This document shows positions 1 to 9,365 of a DNA stretch of 64,000 nucleotides, piece by piece. The notes beneath the pieces were generated by a model that saw nothing but the letters and a program-made list of their open reading frames with translations, did not search any database and had not been told where the DNA came from. The position numbers and the translations under genes were made by a program. Location: NCBI GenBank assembly GCA_028293725.1, contig JAQGOE010000236.1, positions 1 through 64,000 on the forward strand. Reading direction: 5' to 3'. Source of the DNA: Gammaproteobacteria bacterium. Its GTDB lineage: Bacteria > Pseudomonadota > Gammaproteobacteria > Steroidobacterales > Steroidobacteraceae. The number at the start of each line of letters is the position of its first letter. Position 1 is the first letter of the stretch.

Positions 1-2
1 CA

Positions 3-668
3 CTGTTGGACATCGAGGTGCAGCCCAGCTTTGGTGGGTCGGGCTCCATGCGCGAGCGAATCGAGAAGGGCGAGTCGCCCGATCTGTTCATGTCCGCCGA
101 CGTCGGCTCGCCGCGTAAGCTCGAAGCTGAAAGCCGTACCGTCGTCCCGGCTATCGCGTTCGCCCGCAATCGGATGTGCATCGTCTCGCGACGCTCGGCC
201 CACGTAACCGCTGCCAATCTGGTCGATCGCATGCTGGCCAAGGGCGTCCGCTTAAAATCCTCAACACCTATCGCGGATCCTGCGGGGGACTACGCCTGGG
301 CGATTTTCGATCGGATCGAGACGCTGCGGCCCGGCAAGGGCGCGATCCTCAAGGAGAAGGCCCAGGCGTCGATGGATCTCAAGGCGACACCAGCGACACC
401 CACGCAAAGTCCCGCCGCGGCCCTATTCCAGTCCAACCAGATCGACCTCTCCGTCACCTACTGCAGCGGCGCCCCCGCCCTCGAAAAGGAAATGCCGGAA
501 CTCACCAGCCTGCCGGTACCGCCGCAACTCGATCCGCATCCCTTGTACGGCGTGGCCGTCCTGTCGAGCCGGCCGCAAGCCATGCGGCTCGCCCTATTCC
601 TGCTTTCGGAAAAGGGTCAAGCGATCATCGCCCGGGAGGGGCTCGTCCCCCTCACCGAAGCGCCCTAG
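3..668 (+). CDS. modA: ModA-like molybdate ABC transporter substrate-binding protein (5' end outside window)
   Basis: The reading frame is already open at the window edge, so the N-terminus and signal peptide are missing and about 220 residues remain. The protein has the second half of a type-2 periplasmic binding fold, with segments typical of ModA-like proteins: GSGSMRERIE-G-PDLFMSAD near the start, DPAGDYAW in the middle and a C-terminal stretch ending in EGLVPL. The family captures oxyanions, mainly molybdate, for an ABC importer. Its stop overlaps the fdsA stop by 4 bp, tail to tail. Two molybdenum-dependent formate dehydrogenases lie beside it, which supports a molybdate (or tungstate) role. 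Specificity cannot be read from the sequence alone. Confidence 0.8.
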   Translation: MLDIEVQPSFGGSGSMRERIEKGESPDLFMSADVGSPRKLEAESRTVVPAIAFARNRMCIVSRRSAHVTAANLVDRMLAKGVRLKSSTPIADPAGDYAWAIFDRIETLRPGKGAILKEKAQASMDLKATPATPTQSPAAALFQSNQIDLSVTYCSGAPALEKEMPELTSLPVPPQLDPHPLYGVAVLSSRPQAMRLALFLLSEKGQAIIAREGLVPLTEAP

Positions 669-3625
669 TCCACCGCAACAGCCTGGCGCACCGGCGAGAT
701 CCGGGCCGCGCAGAATTTGAACTCCGGGATCTTGCCCGTGGGATCCAACGCCGGATTGGTCAATAAATTCGCCGCGGCTTCGGCGTAACAGAATGGCATG
801 AAGACCATCCCGACGGGGACGTCATTGTCGGCCCTGACTTTCAGCTCGATTGCTCCACGCCGCGTCTCAAGACGTAACATGTCGCCGGCCTCCAGCTCGA
901 GACGTTGTAACTCCCTGGGCGCCAGAAACACCACGGCCTCGGGCTCCAGAGCGTCGAGCACGCCGGCGCGGCGGGTCATCGACCCGGTGTGCCAATGCTC
1001 GAGTACCCGTCCGGTCGAAAGAACCATCGGGTAATCCATATCGGGCACTTCGTCCGGCGGACGAATGTGTGCCGGTACGATCTTCGCGCGCCCGTTTGCC
1101 GTCGGGAACCCCGTGTTGAAAATGATGTCGTTGCCCGGCACATCCGGCGCATCGACGGGATATGTGACGGAACCTTCCCGCTCCACTCGGTCCCAGGTGA
1201 TGTTGTTAAACGATGGCATGGTCATGGCCATCTCGGCAAAAACGTCGGCCGGACCCGAGTAGGTCCAATTCAATCCCAAGCGCTTGCCGATCTCCTGGAT
1301 GATCCATAAGTCCTGGCGCGCATCACCGGGCGGGGCCAGCACCGGCCTGCCGATTTGTACACGCCGGTCGGTGTTGGTATAGGTGCCGGATTTCTCGGCA
1401 AACGCCGATGCCGGCAGCACCACGTCCGCGTAAAACGACGTCTCGGTCAGAAACAGGTCCTGTACGACCAGGTGATCCAACATCGCGAGAGCCTGCCGCG
1501 CGTGGTTGAGGTCCGGATCAGACATGGCCGGGTTCTCGCCCTCGACGTACATGCCGTGAATCTGGCCCGCATGAACCGCGTTCATGATCTCGACCACCGT
1601 GAGGCCTTTCTGCGGATCGAGCTTCTGACCCCAGAAGGTCTCGAACAGCGCGCGGACTTCGGCTTTTTCCACTGACTGGTAGTCGGGATAGACCATCGGG
1701 ATCAGGCCGGCATCGGAGGCGCCCTGCACGTTGTTCTGGCCACGCAACGGATGCAGACCCGTTCCCTTGCGCCCGATCTGTCCCGTCGTCAAGGCCAGCG
1801 CGATCAGGCAGCGCGCGTTGTCCGTGCCGTGAACGTGTTGGCTGATGCCCATGCCCCAGAAAATGATCGACGCCTTGGAGGTTGCGTAAAGCCGGGCCAC
1901 CTCGCGCAGAGTGTGGGCATCGATGCCGCAGACCTCCGCCATGCGCTCCGGGGTGAATTCGACGATGCCCGCCTTGAGCTGCTCGAAATTCTCCGTGTTG
2001 GCGTCGATGTACTCCCGGTTATAGAGTTTCTCGGTGATGATGACATTCAACATGGCATTGAGCATTGCCACGTCCGAGCCGGGCTTGAAGGACAGATGCC
2101 GGTAAGCATGGCGTGACAGTCCCTGCCGGCGCGGGTCTATGACGATGAGCTTGGCGCCTTTCTGCTTTACGGCGTTCTTGATGAAGGTCGCCGCGACCGG
2201 ATGATTCACTGTCGGGTTGGCGCCGATGACAATGATCACTTCCGCATCCATGGCGGCCTCGAACGGAGCCGACACCGCCCCCGAATTCAGCCCCTCCATG
2301 AGCGCCGCGACAGACGAGGCGTGACAGAGCCGGGTGCAGTGATCGACGTTGTTGGATCCGAAGCCGGTGCGCACCAGTTTCTGGAAGAGATAGGCTTCTT
2401 CATTCGATCCCTTGGCGGAACCGAAGCCGGCGAGTGCCTTGGGGCCGTGGGTATCACGGATTGCCTTGAGACCCCCGGCGGCGCGATCCAACGCTTCCTC
2501 CCAGGTGGCCTCGCGGAAGTGAGTCCACGGATTTGCGGGGTCGACCTGGTCGTAGGCGTCCTTGGCGACATTGTCCAACCGAACCAGCGGCTTCGTCAGC
2601 CGGTGCGGATGGTGAATGTAGTCGAAGCCGAACCGACCCTTGACGCAGAGGCGGTTGTGATTCGCCGGGCCGTCGCGCCCCTCCGCGTACACGATCTTCT
2701 CGTCCTTGACCTTGTAGGAAACCTGGCAGCCGACACCGCAGTACGGGCACAGAGAATCGACCGAGCGATCCGGATAGACGACGCGCGTTTGATTCGCGTC
2801 GAGATAGGTTGAAGGCATGAGCGCGCCAGTTGGACAAGCTTGCACGCATTCGCCGCAGGCCACGCACGTCGACTGTCCCATGGGATCGTCGAAGTCGAAT
2901 ACGATCTTCGAACTGTGAGAGCGATACGCCATGCCGATGACGTCGTTCACCTGCACCTCACGGCACGCGCGCACGCATAGGCCGCATTGAATGCACGAGT
3001 CGAGATTCACCCGCATCGCCGGATGACTGATATCCGCTTCCCAGCGCTCGGCGGCCGGAAATCGACTCTCGCTCACCGCGACAAAATCGGCCTGACCCCA
3101 GAAGTGCGAGGTCGGATCATGGGAGGTGGCGCGCTCCGGCTGGTCGGCAACCAACAACTCCATGACCATCGCACGTGCCTTGGTGGCTCGCTCTGTCGCG
3201 GTCTTCACCTTCATGCCGACGCCGGGCACTCGCTTACAGGAAGCAGCCAACACCCGCTCGCCCTCGATCTCCACCATACACGCGCGGCAGTTGCCGTCCG
3301 GGCGATAGCCGGGGGCAGGCTTGTGACACAGATGAGGAATGTGAGTGCCGAGGCGCTGCGCCACGGCCCAGATCGTTTCATCCGGCATGGCTTCGACCCG
3401 GGCGCCGTCGAGCTCGAATACGATGCCGGGTTTGGCCAGATGAGCGGGGTTGATCGGGCCGCTGGGGACGACTCCGCTCTCGCCACCCGCCTTGGCTCCT
3501 TGAGAATACGTTCCGCCGGCGCCCGGCTTCGGGCTGTTGGTCGTCCCGCCCGCGTCCGCGGGAGTCGGCGTTCGTACAACTTGCGGTTCTTCGCGGCCCG
3601 AGCGGTCGATCGGATTGCTACTCAT
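665..3625 (-). CDS. fdsA: NAD-dependent formate dehydrogenase, catalytic alpha subunit
   Basis: This 986-residue cytoplasmic molybdoenzyme subunit oxidises formate to CO2 and passes electrons to the diaphorase subunit. A 65-residue low-complexity N-terminus precedes a 2Fe-2S domain (Cys100, 113, 116, 130). Two 4Fe-4S motifs follow (around 211-221 and 254-264), then the cluster of the molybdopterin domain (Cys293, 296, 300, 327). Cys434 in the motif TRLCHASS is the expected molybdenum ligand, so this is a cysteine rather than a selenocysteine enzyme. The C-terminus carries the dinucleotide-binding domain (STGRVLEHWHTGSMTRR). There is no Tat signal, unlike the second formate dehydrogenase in this locus. 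It lies 18 bp behind fdsB in an apparent operon. Confidence 0.95.
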   Translation of the reverse strand: MSSNPIDRSGREEPQVVRTPTPADAGGTTNSPKPGAGGTYSQGAKAGGESGVVPSGPINPAHLAKPGIVFELDGARVEAMPDETIWAVAQRLGTHIPHLCHKPAPGYRPDGNCRACMVEIEGERVLAASCKRVPGVGMKVKTATERATKARAMVMELLVADQPERATSHDPTSHFWGQADFVAVSESRFPAAERWEADISHPAMRVNLDSCIQCGLCVRACREVQVNDVIGMAYRSHSSKIVFDFDDPMGQSTCVACGECVQACPTGALMPSTYLDANQTRVVYPDRSVDSLCPYCGVGCQVSYKVKDEKIVYAEGRDGPANHNRLCVKGRFGFDYIHHPHRLTKPLVRLDNVAKDAYDQVDPANPWTHFREATWEEALDRAAGGLKAIRDTHGPKALAGFGSAKGSNEEAYLFQKLVRTGFGSNNVDHCTRLCHASSVAALMEGLNSGAVSAPFEAAMDAEVIIVIGANPTVNHPVAATFIKNAVKQKGAKLIVIDPRRQGLSRHAYRHLSFKPGSDVAMLNAMLNVIITEKLYNREYIDANTENFEQLKAGIVEFTPERMAEVCGIDAHTLREVARLYATSKASIIFWGMGISQHVHGTDNARCLIALALTTGQIGRKGTGLHPLRGQNNVQGASDAGLIPMVYPDYQSVEKAEVRALFETFWGQKLDPQKGLTVVEIMNAVHAGQIHGMYVEGENPAMSDPDLNHARQALAMLDHLVVQDLFLTETSFYADVVLPASAFAEKSGTYTNTDRRVQIGRPVLAPPGDARQDLWIIQEIGKRLGLNWTYSGPADVFAEMAMTMPSFNNITWDRVEREGSVTYPVDAPDVPGNDIIFNTGFPTANGRAKIVPAHIRPPDEVPDMDYPMVLSTGRVLEHWHTGSMTRRAGVLDALEPEAVVFLAPRELQRLELEAGDMLRLETRRGAIELKVRADNDVPVGMVFMPFCYAEAAANLLTNPALDPTGKIPEFKFCAARISPVRQAVAVD

Positions 3626-3643
3626 GATAACTCCTGCTGCGGC

Positions 3644-5374
3644 CTACTTCACAACCGCGAGCCGCGGGGGCGCGAACAGCTCGGGAAAGAATCGGATGAC
3701 ACTGGTCAGAGGGTTGGAGGCGGCCTGGCCGAGTCCGCAGATCGAGGCGTCGCTCATGCACTGGGAGAGCTCTCCCAGAAGATCCGTATCCCACACATCC
3801 TTCTCCATCAACATGCGTGCCTTCTGCGTACCCGATCGGCACGGCGTGCACTGACCGCAAGACTCATCCTCGAAGAAACGCATGAGGTTCAGTGCGGCAC
3901 CTCGTACATCGTCGTGGTCCGACAGCACGATGACCGCGGCGGAACCGATGAAGCAGCCATACTTTTCGAGTGTGCCGAAATCCAGCGGGATGTCATTCAT
4001 AGAGGCCGGCAGGATGCCGCCCGAGGCACCGCCCGGCAGGTAAGCGGCGAAGGTGTGGCCCTCGCTCATGCCGCCGCAAAACTCGTCGATCAACTCCTGG
4101 ATGGTCACTCCGGCGGGTGCCAGCTTCATCCCCGGCTGCTTCACGCGACCGGACACGGAGTAAGAGCGCAGTCCAACGCGACCGTTACGGCCGTGGCTCT
4201 TCCACCAATCCGCGCCGCGCTCAATCAAGTCACGTATCCAGAACAATGTCTCGACGTTGTTGATGAGTGTTGGGCGACCGAAAATACCCACCTGAAACGG
4301 GAATGGCGGCTTGTGCCGTGGCAAACCTCGCTTCCCCTCGATCGATTCGATCAGCGAGGATTCCTCGCCGCAGATATAGGCGCCAGCCCCGCGCCGCAGA
4401 TGGATCGTGGGACCCCCCGGGGGCAGCTTGGGGATTTCATTTGCCAGTATCTGGCGTGCGATCGGGTATTCGTCGCGGATGTAGACGTAGATATCCGACG
4501 CTTCGACCACGTAGGCCCCTATCAGGGTGCCTTCTAGAAATCGATGCGGGTCGGTGTTGAGGTAGTACTGATCCTTGAACGTTCCGGGCTCGCCCTCGTC
4601 ACCGTTCACGGCCATCAATCGAGGCCCGGGCTCTCCGCGGACCGAACGCCATTTGCGCCCGGTCGGAAAGCCCGCACCGCCCAGTCCGCGCAAGGCCCCG
4701 TCATCCAGGACTTTCAATACCTCCTCCACCGTCAAGGTACCGGAGCGCAGGCGCTCGAGCGTTTGATACCCGCCGGCGGAGCGATAGGCCTCGTAGTCGA
4801 CGTAATCGGGGATGTGCGGGTGGGTGTCCTCGTGGGCGACCGCCGATTTAACCGTGGCGACGGTCGCGGCCCCAACGAAGTGGTGCCCAATCTCCACAGC
4901 CGGCGCCTGGTCGCATAGCCCTACACAAGGCGCGCGCACGACGCGGACGCCCTGCCCCAGGCCCTGCTTCAGGTCGGTCAGCAAGCGCTCGGCACCGAAC
5001 ATCGCACAGGTCAAGCTATCGCAGACTCGCACCGTAAGAGGCGGAATGTCCGGATCGCCCTCCTTAACCACGTCAAAGTGGGCGTAAAAGGTGGCCGTCT
5101 CGAACACTTCAGCGAACGCCAGGCTCATCTCCTCGGCGAGCGCCGCCAGGTGCTCAGCGGAAATCTGGCCGAACTCATCCTGGACGAGATGCAGGTATTC
5201 GATCAGCAGGTGCCGCTCTCGCGGCCGCTCGCCAAGGAGCGCCCGAATGGCCTGCTGGGCCTGGGGCTCGACCTGCCGCCCTTTTGGGACCAGGCGCGCG
5301 CGCGCGCGGCCACGTCCAGGGTGCTCGAACTTCCTGACCTTCCCGAGATCTTCCGGCTTGTCTTGTTTACTCAT
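3644..5374 (-). CDS. fdsB: NAD-dependent formate dehydrogenase diaphorase subunit (NuoE-NuoF / FdsG-FdsB fusion)
   Basis: This protein transfers electrons from the formate dehydrogenase alpha subunit to NAD+. The first ~160 residues form a thioredoxin-like 2Fe-2S domain of NuoE/FdsG type, with cysteines in VCDSLTCAMFG and APCVGLCDQAP. The rest is a NuoF/FdsB-type FMN and NADH-binding unit (LRGLGGAGFPTGRKW, GDEGEPGTFKD) ending in a 4Fe-4S site, ESCGQCTPCRSGT. In the best-known Fds enzymes these are two separate proteins. I chose the ATG at 5374 (MSKQDKPEDLG, 576 residues) because the open frame upstream to 5557 has no family-like sequence and overlaps the probable divergent promoter. The Shine-Dalgarno sequence is weak. 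Confidence 0.93.
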   Translation of the reverse strand: MSKQDKPEDLGKVRKFEHPGRGRARARLVPKGRQVEPQAQQAIRALLGERPRERHLLIEYLHLVQDEFGQISAEHLAALAEEMSLAFAEVFETATFYAHFDVVKEGDPDIPPLTVRVCDSLTCAMFGAERLLTDLKQGLGQGVRVVRAPCVGLCDQAPAVEIGHHFVGAATVATVKSAVAHEDTHPHIPDYVDYEAYRSAGGYQTLERLRSGTLTVEEVLKVLDDGALRGLGGAGFPTGRKWRSVRGEPGPRLMAVNGDEGEPGTFKDQYYLNTDPHRFLEGTLIGAYVVEASDIYVYIRDEYPIARQILANEIPKLPPGGPTIHLRRGAGAYICGEESSLIESIEGKRGLPRHKPPFPFQVGIFGRPTLINNVETLFWIRDLIERGADWWKSHGRNGRVGLRSYSVSGRVKQPGMKLAPAGVTIQELIDEFCGGMSEGHTFAAYLPGGASGGILPASMNDIPLDFGTLEKYGCFIGSAAVIVLSDHDDVRGAALNLMRFFEDESCGQCTPCRSGTQKARMLMEKDVWDTDLLGELSQCMSDASICGLGQAASNPLTSVIRFFPELFAPPRLAVVK

Positions 5375-5592
5375 GCGCCAAAACGTAGATAACGACGTAT
5401 ACGCCCTACTGTACCGGACCACTCCCGTCGGGCGCACGCAATAGGTCACGGCGGCCGAAACCCGGCGCCCAGCCCGGCAATGGGATGGTCCATCTATGGA
5501 ACAGGAGTTACGCGCAAAGGGGGCATATTCGTCCAATACGGAGGTCTCGACGGCCACGCACCATGACGAAAGAAATTAAGTATGGGGTGCCC

Positions 5593-5790
5593 ATGAGCAA
5601 GATTCGTCGCCGTGATCTGCTTGCAGGTGTGACGACAGCGGGTCTCGCGGCGACGTTGGGCACGACCACACCGGCACCCGCCGCGTCACGGGACCTGGCC
5701 GCCAGGCGCGACAAGCGCAGGCCGCAGTACCAGGCCGATTCCCCCGAGGTGCAAACGTTCTACCGCGTCAATCGCTACCCGGCGAAGTGA
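5593..5790 (+). CDS. Small Tat-signal protein of the formate dehydrogenase locus
   Basis: This 65-residue protein starts MSKIRRRDLLAG and is mostly a twin-arginine signal (RRRDLL followed by an Ala/Gly/Thr-rich hydrophobic stretch). A short basic tail ends in VQTFYRVNRYPAK. The start at 5593 has GGGGTG upstream; an ATG at 5563 has no nearby ribosome site. It lies 10 bp before fdhA. Tiny Tat-type proteins like this recur at the head of periplasmic formate dehydrogenase operons in proteobacteria (family knowledge). It has no catalytic domain; a role in export, assembly or anchoring of FdhA is inference. Confidence 0.8.
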   Translation: MSKIRRRDLLAGVTTAGLAATLGTTTPAPAASRDLAARRDKRRPQYQADSPEVQTFYRVNRYPAK

Positions 5791-5800
5791 TGGTCCCAAG

Positions 5801-8758
5801 ATGCTCGTAAAGAGATCAGATCGCCCGCCCACCCATGGCGGCGGCGCCAGTCCCCAATTCGCTCCCGGACTCGCCGCCAGCCTCGATCGCAGAACCTTCC
5901 TGCGGCGCTCAGGGCTCGTTGCCGGCGGACTCGCGGGGCTCGGCATCCTGCCAACAGGAACGGTCCGCAGAGCGTCAGCCGGCCAGCCGGAGGCTCCGGG
6001 AGTTGCGGTCACCCTGCGCAAAAATGTCTGCACCCATTGTTCCGTGGGCTGTTCGGTCATCGCCAAGGTCGCCAATGGCGTCTGGATCGGACAGGAGCCG
6101 GATTTCTCCAGTCCGATCAATCGCGGCTCGCACTGTTGTAAGGGTGCGGCGGTTCGCGACGACGTCGTGGGCGATCGCAGGCTGCGATATCCCGTAAAAC
6201 TCGTCGACGGCCAGTGGCAGCGTATCTCCTGGCGCCAGGCCATCGATGAGATCGGCGGCAAATTGCTGGACATCCGCGCCAGCTCGGGACCTGACTCGGT
6301 GTACTGGCTGGGATCGGCCAAATTCACCAACGAGGCGGCCTACCTGTTCCGCAAGCTCGCCGCTTTCTGGGGCACCAACAACGCGGATCACCAGGCGCGC
6401 ATCTGTCATTCCACCACGGTCACAGGGGTTGCCAACACCTGGGGCTACGGGGCGATGACGAACAGCTACAACGACATCCGCAATGCCAAGACCATCATGG
6501 TTATGGGTGGCAATCCGGCCGAAGCGCACCCGGTGTCGTTGCAACACATTCTCGAAGGTAAGGAAATCAATCGGGCCAACATGATCGTCGTCGATCCGCG
6601 GATGACGCGAACCGCCGCGCACGCGACCGAATTCGTCCGCGTTCGCCCGGGCACGCACATCGCGACAATCTACGGAATGATCTGGCACATTCTGAAGAAT
6701 GGCTGGGAGGACAAGGAGTTCATCCGCCAGCGAGTCTATGGCCTGGAGGATGTCCGGGGCGAAATCGAAAAATGGACGCCCGACGAAGTCGAGCGTGTCA
6801 CGGGACTGCCGGAGGCGCAGGTGAAGCGCGTCGCGGAGACTTTCGCCAAGCAGCGGCCGGCTACCCTCATCTGGGCAATGGGTCAAACACAGTTCACGAC
6901 GGGAACGGCAAATGTGCGTGCCAGCTGCCTGCTGTTGCTCGTAACCGGCAACATGGGAGTTCTTGGCGGCGGCGCAAACATCTTCCGCGGCCACACCAAC
7001 GTTCAGGGCGCCACCGACATGGGCCTCGACGTCACCAGCCTGCCGCTCTACTACGGGCTGTCGGAGGAGGCCTGGCGTCATTGGTGCCGCGTCTGGGAAG
7101 TTGATTACGACTGGATGCGTACTCGTTTCGGCGAAAAGAGCCTCATGGAGGGTCCCGGCATCCCGAGCACCCGCTGGTTCGATGCAACGCTGCTGCCGAA
7201 GGCCGAGGTCAGCCAGCCGAATCCCGTTCAGGCCATGTTCGTCATGGGACACGGTGCCAACACCATCACCCGCATGCCGGAATCGGCGAAGGGCATCGAG
7301 AAGCTGGAACTGCTCGTCGTCTGCGATCCGTATCCGACCACCTGGTCCGTACTGTCGGGTCGCAAGAACGGCACGTATCTCCTCCCCGCCTGCACCAGCT
7401 TCGAGATGGACGGCTCACGAACCGCTTCCAACCGCTCGTTGCAGTGGGGCGAGCAGATCGTCCCTCCGGTGTTCGAGTCGAAGAACGACTACGATATAAT
7501 TTACCTGTTCGCGCAGAAATTCGGTTTTGCGGAGCAACTGTTCAAGAACATCAAGGTCGAGAACGGCGCGGTCTCCGCGGAGGATCTGCTACGCGAGATC
7601 AATCGCGGCGGCTGGTCGACGGGCTACTGCGGTCAGTCGCCGGAGCGTCTCAAAGCGCACATGCGCAACCAGGCGAAGTTCGACGTGGTGACCCTGCGGG
7701 CGCCCAAGGACGATCCTGAAGTCGGTGGCGATTACTACGGTCTACCGTGGCCCTGTTGGGGAACACCCGAGCTGAGACACCCCGGCTCGCCAATCCTCTA
7801 CAACACCAACGTGCCGGTAGCGGAAGGCGGCGGTACTTTCCGGGCGCGCTTCGGAGTCGAGCGGATCGTCAAACGCAAAGTGATGGAGAATGGCCAGGAG
7901 GTCGAGAAGGAGGTTCACGAAAACCTTTTGGCAGAAGGATCCTACTCGGTCGGATCCGAGATCAAGGACGGCTATCCGGAATTCACGCTCGCTGTGTTGA
8001 AGAAACTCGGCTGGGACAAGGACCTCACCGCCCAGGAGCTGGCGGTGATCCACCAGGTGAATGCCGCCAAGCCCGATGCCGTATCGTGGGCGACCGACCT
8101 CTCCGGCGGCATTCAGCGCGTGGCTATCAAACATGGCTGCAGCCCGTACGGAAACGCCAAGGCGCGCATGATTGCGTGGAACCTGCCGGACCCGGTCCCG
8201 GTGCATCGGGAGCCGATCTACACGCCACGGCCCGATCTCGTGGCAAAGTACCCAACGCTCCCGGATGCACGCCAGTTCCGGGTGCCCAATCTGGGATTCA
8301 CAGTACAGAAGACGGCGGTCGACAAAGGCATCGTCAAGAGCTTCCCGTTGATACTGAGCTCCGGCCGACTCGTGGAGTACGAAGGCGGTGGCGAAGAGAC
8401 CCGCTCAAATCGCTGGCTCGCCGAACTCAAGCAGGATATGTATGTCGAGATCAATCCGGCGGACGCCGCGGAGCGCGGCATCGTCAACAACGCGTGGGTG
8501 TGGGTAACGGGCGCGGAGTACAACTCGAAGGCGCGCATGCGCGCGCTCGTGACAGAGCGAGTTGGCAAAGGAGTGACCTGGATGCCCTTCCATTTTGCCG
8601 GGTGGTTCCAGGGTGTCGATCAGCGTAGCAAGTACCCCAAGGGGGCCGATCCCTACGTCTTGGGTGAGAGCGTCAATACACTGACGACCTACGGATTCGA
8701 CCCTGCGACCGGTATGCAGGAGCCCAAAGCCACCCTGTGTCAGATCATTGCCGCTTGA
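5801..8758 (+). CDS. fdhA: Periplasmic formate dehydrogenase, catalytic alpha subunit (Tat-exported)
   Basis: This 985-residue molybdopterin oxidoreductase carries a clear Tat signal (Arg30-Arg31 in DRRTFLRRSG), so it is expected to fold with its cofactor and be exported. A 4Fe-4S cluster motif is formed by Cys77, Cys80, Cys84 and Cys112/113 with an adjacent Lys114. Cys202 in ARICHSTTV is the expected molybdenum ligand. The C-terminal dinucleotide-binding domain is present (LSSGRLVEYEGGG, MPFHFAGWFQG). It oxidises formate to CO2 and hands electrons to FdhB and the cytochrome b subunit FdhC, both immediately downstream. It is clearly distinct from the NAD-linked FdsA encoded divergently at this locus. 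Confidence 0.95.
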   Translation: MLVKRSDRPPTHGGGASPQFAPGLAASLDRRTFLRRSGLVAGGLAGLGILPTGTVRRASAGQPEAPGVAVTLRKNVCTHCSVGCSVIAKVANGVWIGQEPDFSSPINRGSHCCKGAAVRDDVVGDRRLRYPVKLVDGQWQRISWRQAIDEIGGKLLDIRASSGPDSVYWLGSAKFTNEAAYLFRKLAAFWGTNNADHQARICHSTTVTGVANTWGYGAMTNSYNDIRNAKTIMVMGGNPAEAHPVSLQHILEGKEINRANMIVVDPRMTRTAAHATEFVRVRPGTHIATIYGMIWHILKNGWEDKEFIRQRVYGLEDVRGEIEKWTPDEVERVTGLPEAQVKRVAETFAKQRPATLIWAMGQTQFTTGTANVRASCLLLLVTGNMGVLGGGANIFRGHTNVQGATDMGLDVTSLPLYYGLSEEAWRHWCRVWEVDYDWMRTRFGEKSLMEGPGIPSTRWFDATLLPKAEVSQPNPVQAMFVMGHGANTITRMPESAKGIEKLELLVVCDPYPTTWSVLSGRKNGTYLLPACTSFEMDGSRTASNRSLQWGEQIVPPVFESKNDYDIIYLFAQKFGFAEQLFKNIKVENGAVSAEDLLREINRGGWSTGYCGQSPERLKAHMRNQAKFDVVTLRAPKDDPEVGGDYYGLPWPCWGTPELRHPGSPILYNTNVPVAEGGGTFRARFGVERIVKRKVMENGQEVEKEVHENLLAEGSYSVGSEIKDGYPEFTLAVLKKLGWDKDLTAQELAVIHQVNAAKPDAVSWATDLSGGIQRVAIKHGCSPYGNAKARMIAWNLPDPVPVHREPIYTPRPDLVAKYPTLPDARQFRVPNLGFTVQKTAVDKGIVKSFPLILSSGRLVEYEGGGEETRSNRWLAELKQDMYVEINPADAAERGIVNNAWVWVTGAEYNSKARMRALVTERVGKGVTWMPFHFAGWFQGVDQRSKYPKGADPYVLGESVNTLTTYGFDPATGMQEPKATLCQIIAA

Positions 8759-8768
8759 GGAAACGCGA

Positions 8769-9365
8769 ATGGCGCGGATGAAGTTTCTCTGTGACGCCGA
8801 CCGCTGCATCGATTGCAACGCCTGCGTCACCGCGTGCAAGAACGAAAACGAAGTGCCCTGGGGCGTCAACCGCCGGCGTGTCGTGACCATCAACGATGGC
8901 AAGCCGGGAGAGCGCTCCGTATCCATGGCCTGCATGCATTGCAATGATGCGCCGTGCGCGGCCGTCTGCCCGGTCAGTTGCATATTTCCGACCGAAGAAG
9001 GCGTGGTGTTGCATTCGAAGGACCTGTGCATCGGCTGCGGCTACTGTTTCTACGCCTGCCCGTTCGGCGCACCTCAATATCCAAAGGTGGGCAATTTCGG
9101 CTCGCGCGGAAAAATGGATAAGTGCACGTTCTGCGCCGGTGGCGGCGGCCCGGAAGAAACCGGCAGCATCGAGGAATACCGTAAGTACGGAGCCAACCGA
9201 CTCGCACAGGGGAAGCTGCCTCTGTGTGCTGAGATGTGCTCGACGAAGTCGCTGTTGGCCGGTGACGGCGAGATCATCGGGCAGATCTATAAGGACCGGG
9301 TGGCCAAGCGGGGCTACGGATCGGGAGCCTGGGGCTGGTCGACTGCTTATCACGAGACCGTGTAA
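8769..9365 (+). CDS. fdhB: Formate dehydrogenase beta subunit, 4Fe-4S electron carrier
   Basis: This 198-residue iron-sulfur protein has four ferredoxin-type cysteine groups, including CIDCNACVTAC, CMHCNDAPCAAVC and CIGCGYCFYAC, plus CTFC and a later pair (LCAEMC). It carries electrons from the formate-oxidising FdhA to cytochrome b FdhC. The start at 8769 is preceded by GAGG at good spacing, while an upstream in-frame ATG at 8748 lies inside fdhA. It has no signal peptide, as usual for subunits co-exported with a Tat-bearing partner. Its stop overlaps the fdhC start as TAATG. Confidence 0.95.
   Translation: MARMKFLCDADRCIDCNACVTACKNENEVPWGVNRRRVVTINDGKPGERSVSMACMHCNDAPCAAVCPVSCIFPTEEGVVLHSKDLCIGCGYCFYACPFGAPQYPKVGNFGSRGKMDKCTFCAGGGGPEETGSIEEYRKYGANRLAQGKLPLCAEMCSTKSLLAGDGEIIGQIYKDRVAKRGYGSGAWGWSTAYHETV

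Noticed and set aside
2987..4537. 516-codon open frame on the plus strand
   Set aside because: It lies wholly antisense to fdsA and fdsB, whose protein motifs are unmistakable; its composition is that of a GC-rich shadow frame.
5375..5557. N-terminal extension of fdsB to an ATG at 5557
   Set aside because: The 61 extra residues are unlike NuoE/FdsG and occupy the divergent promoter region; the ATG at 5374 fits the family.
5975..7252. 425-codon open frame on the minus strand
   Set aside because: Antisense to the molybdopterin subunit fdhA; no family-like motif.
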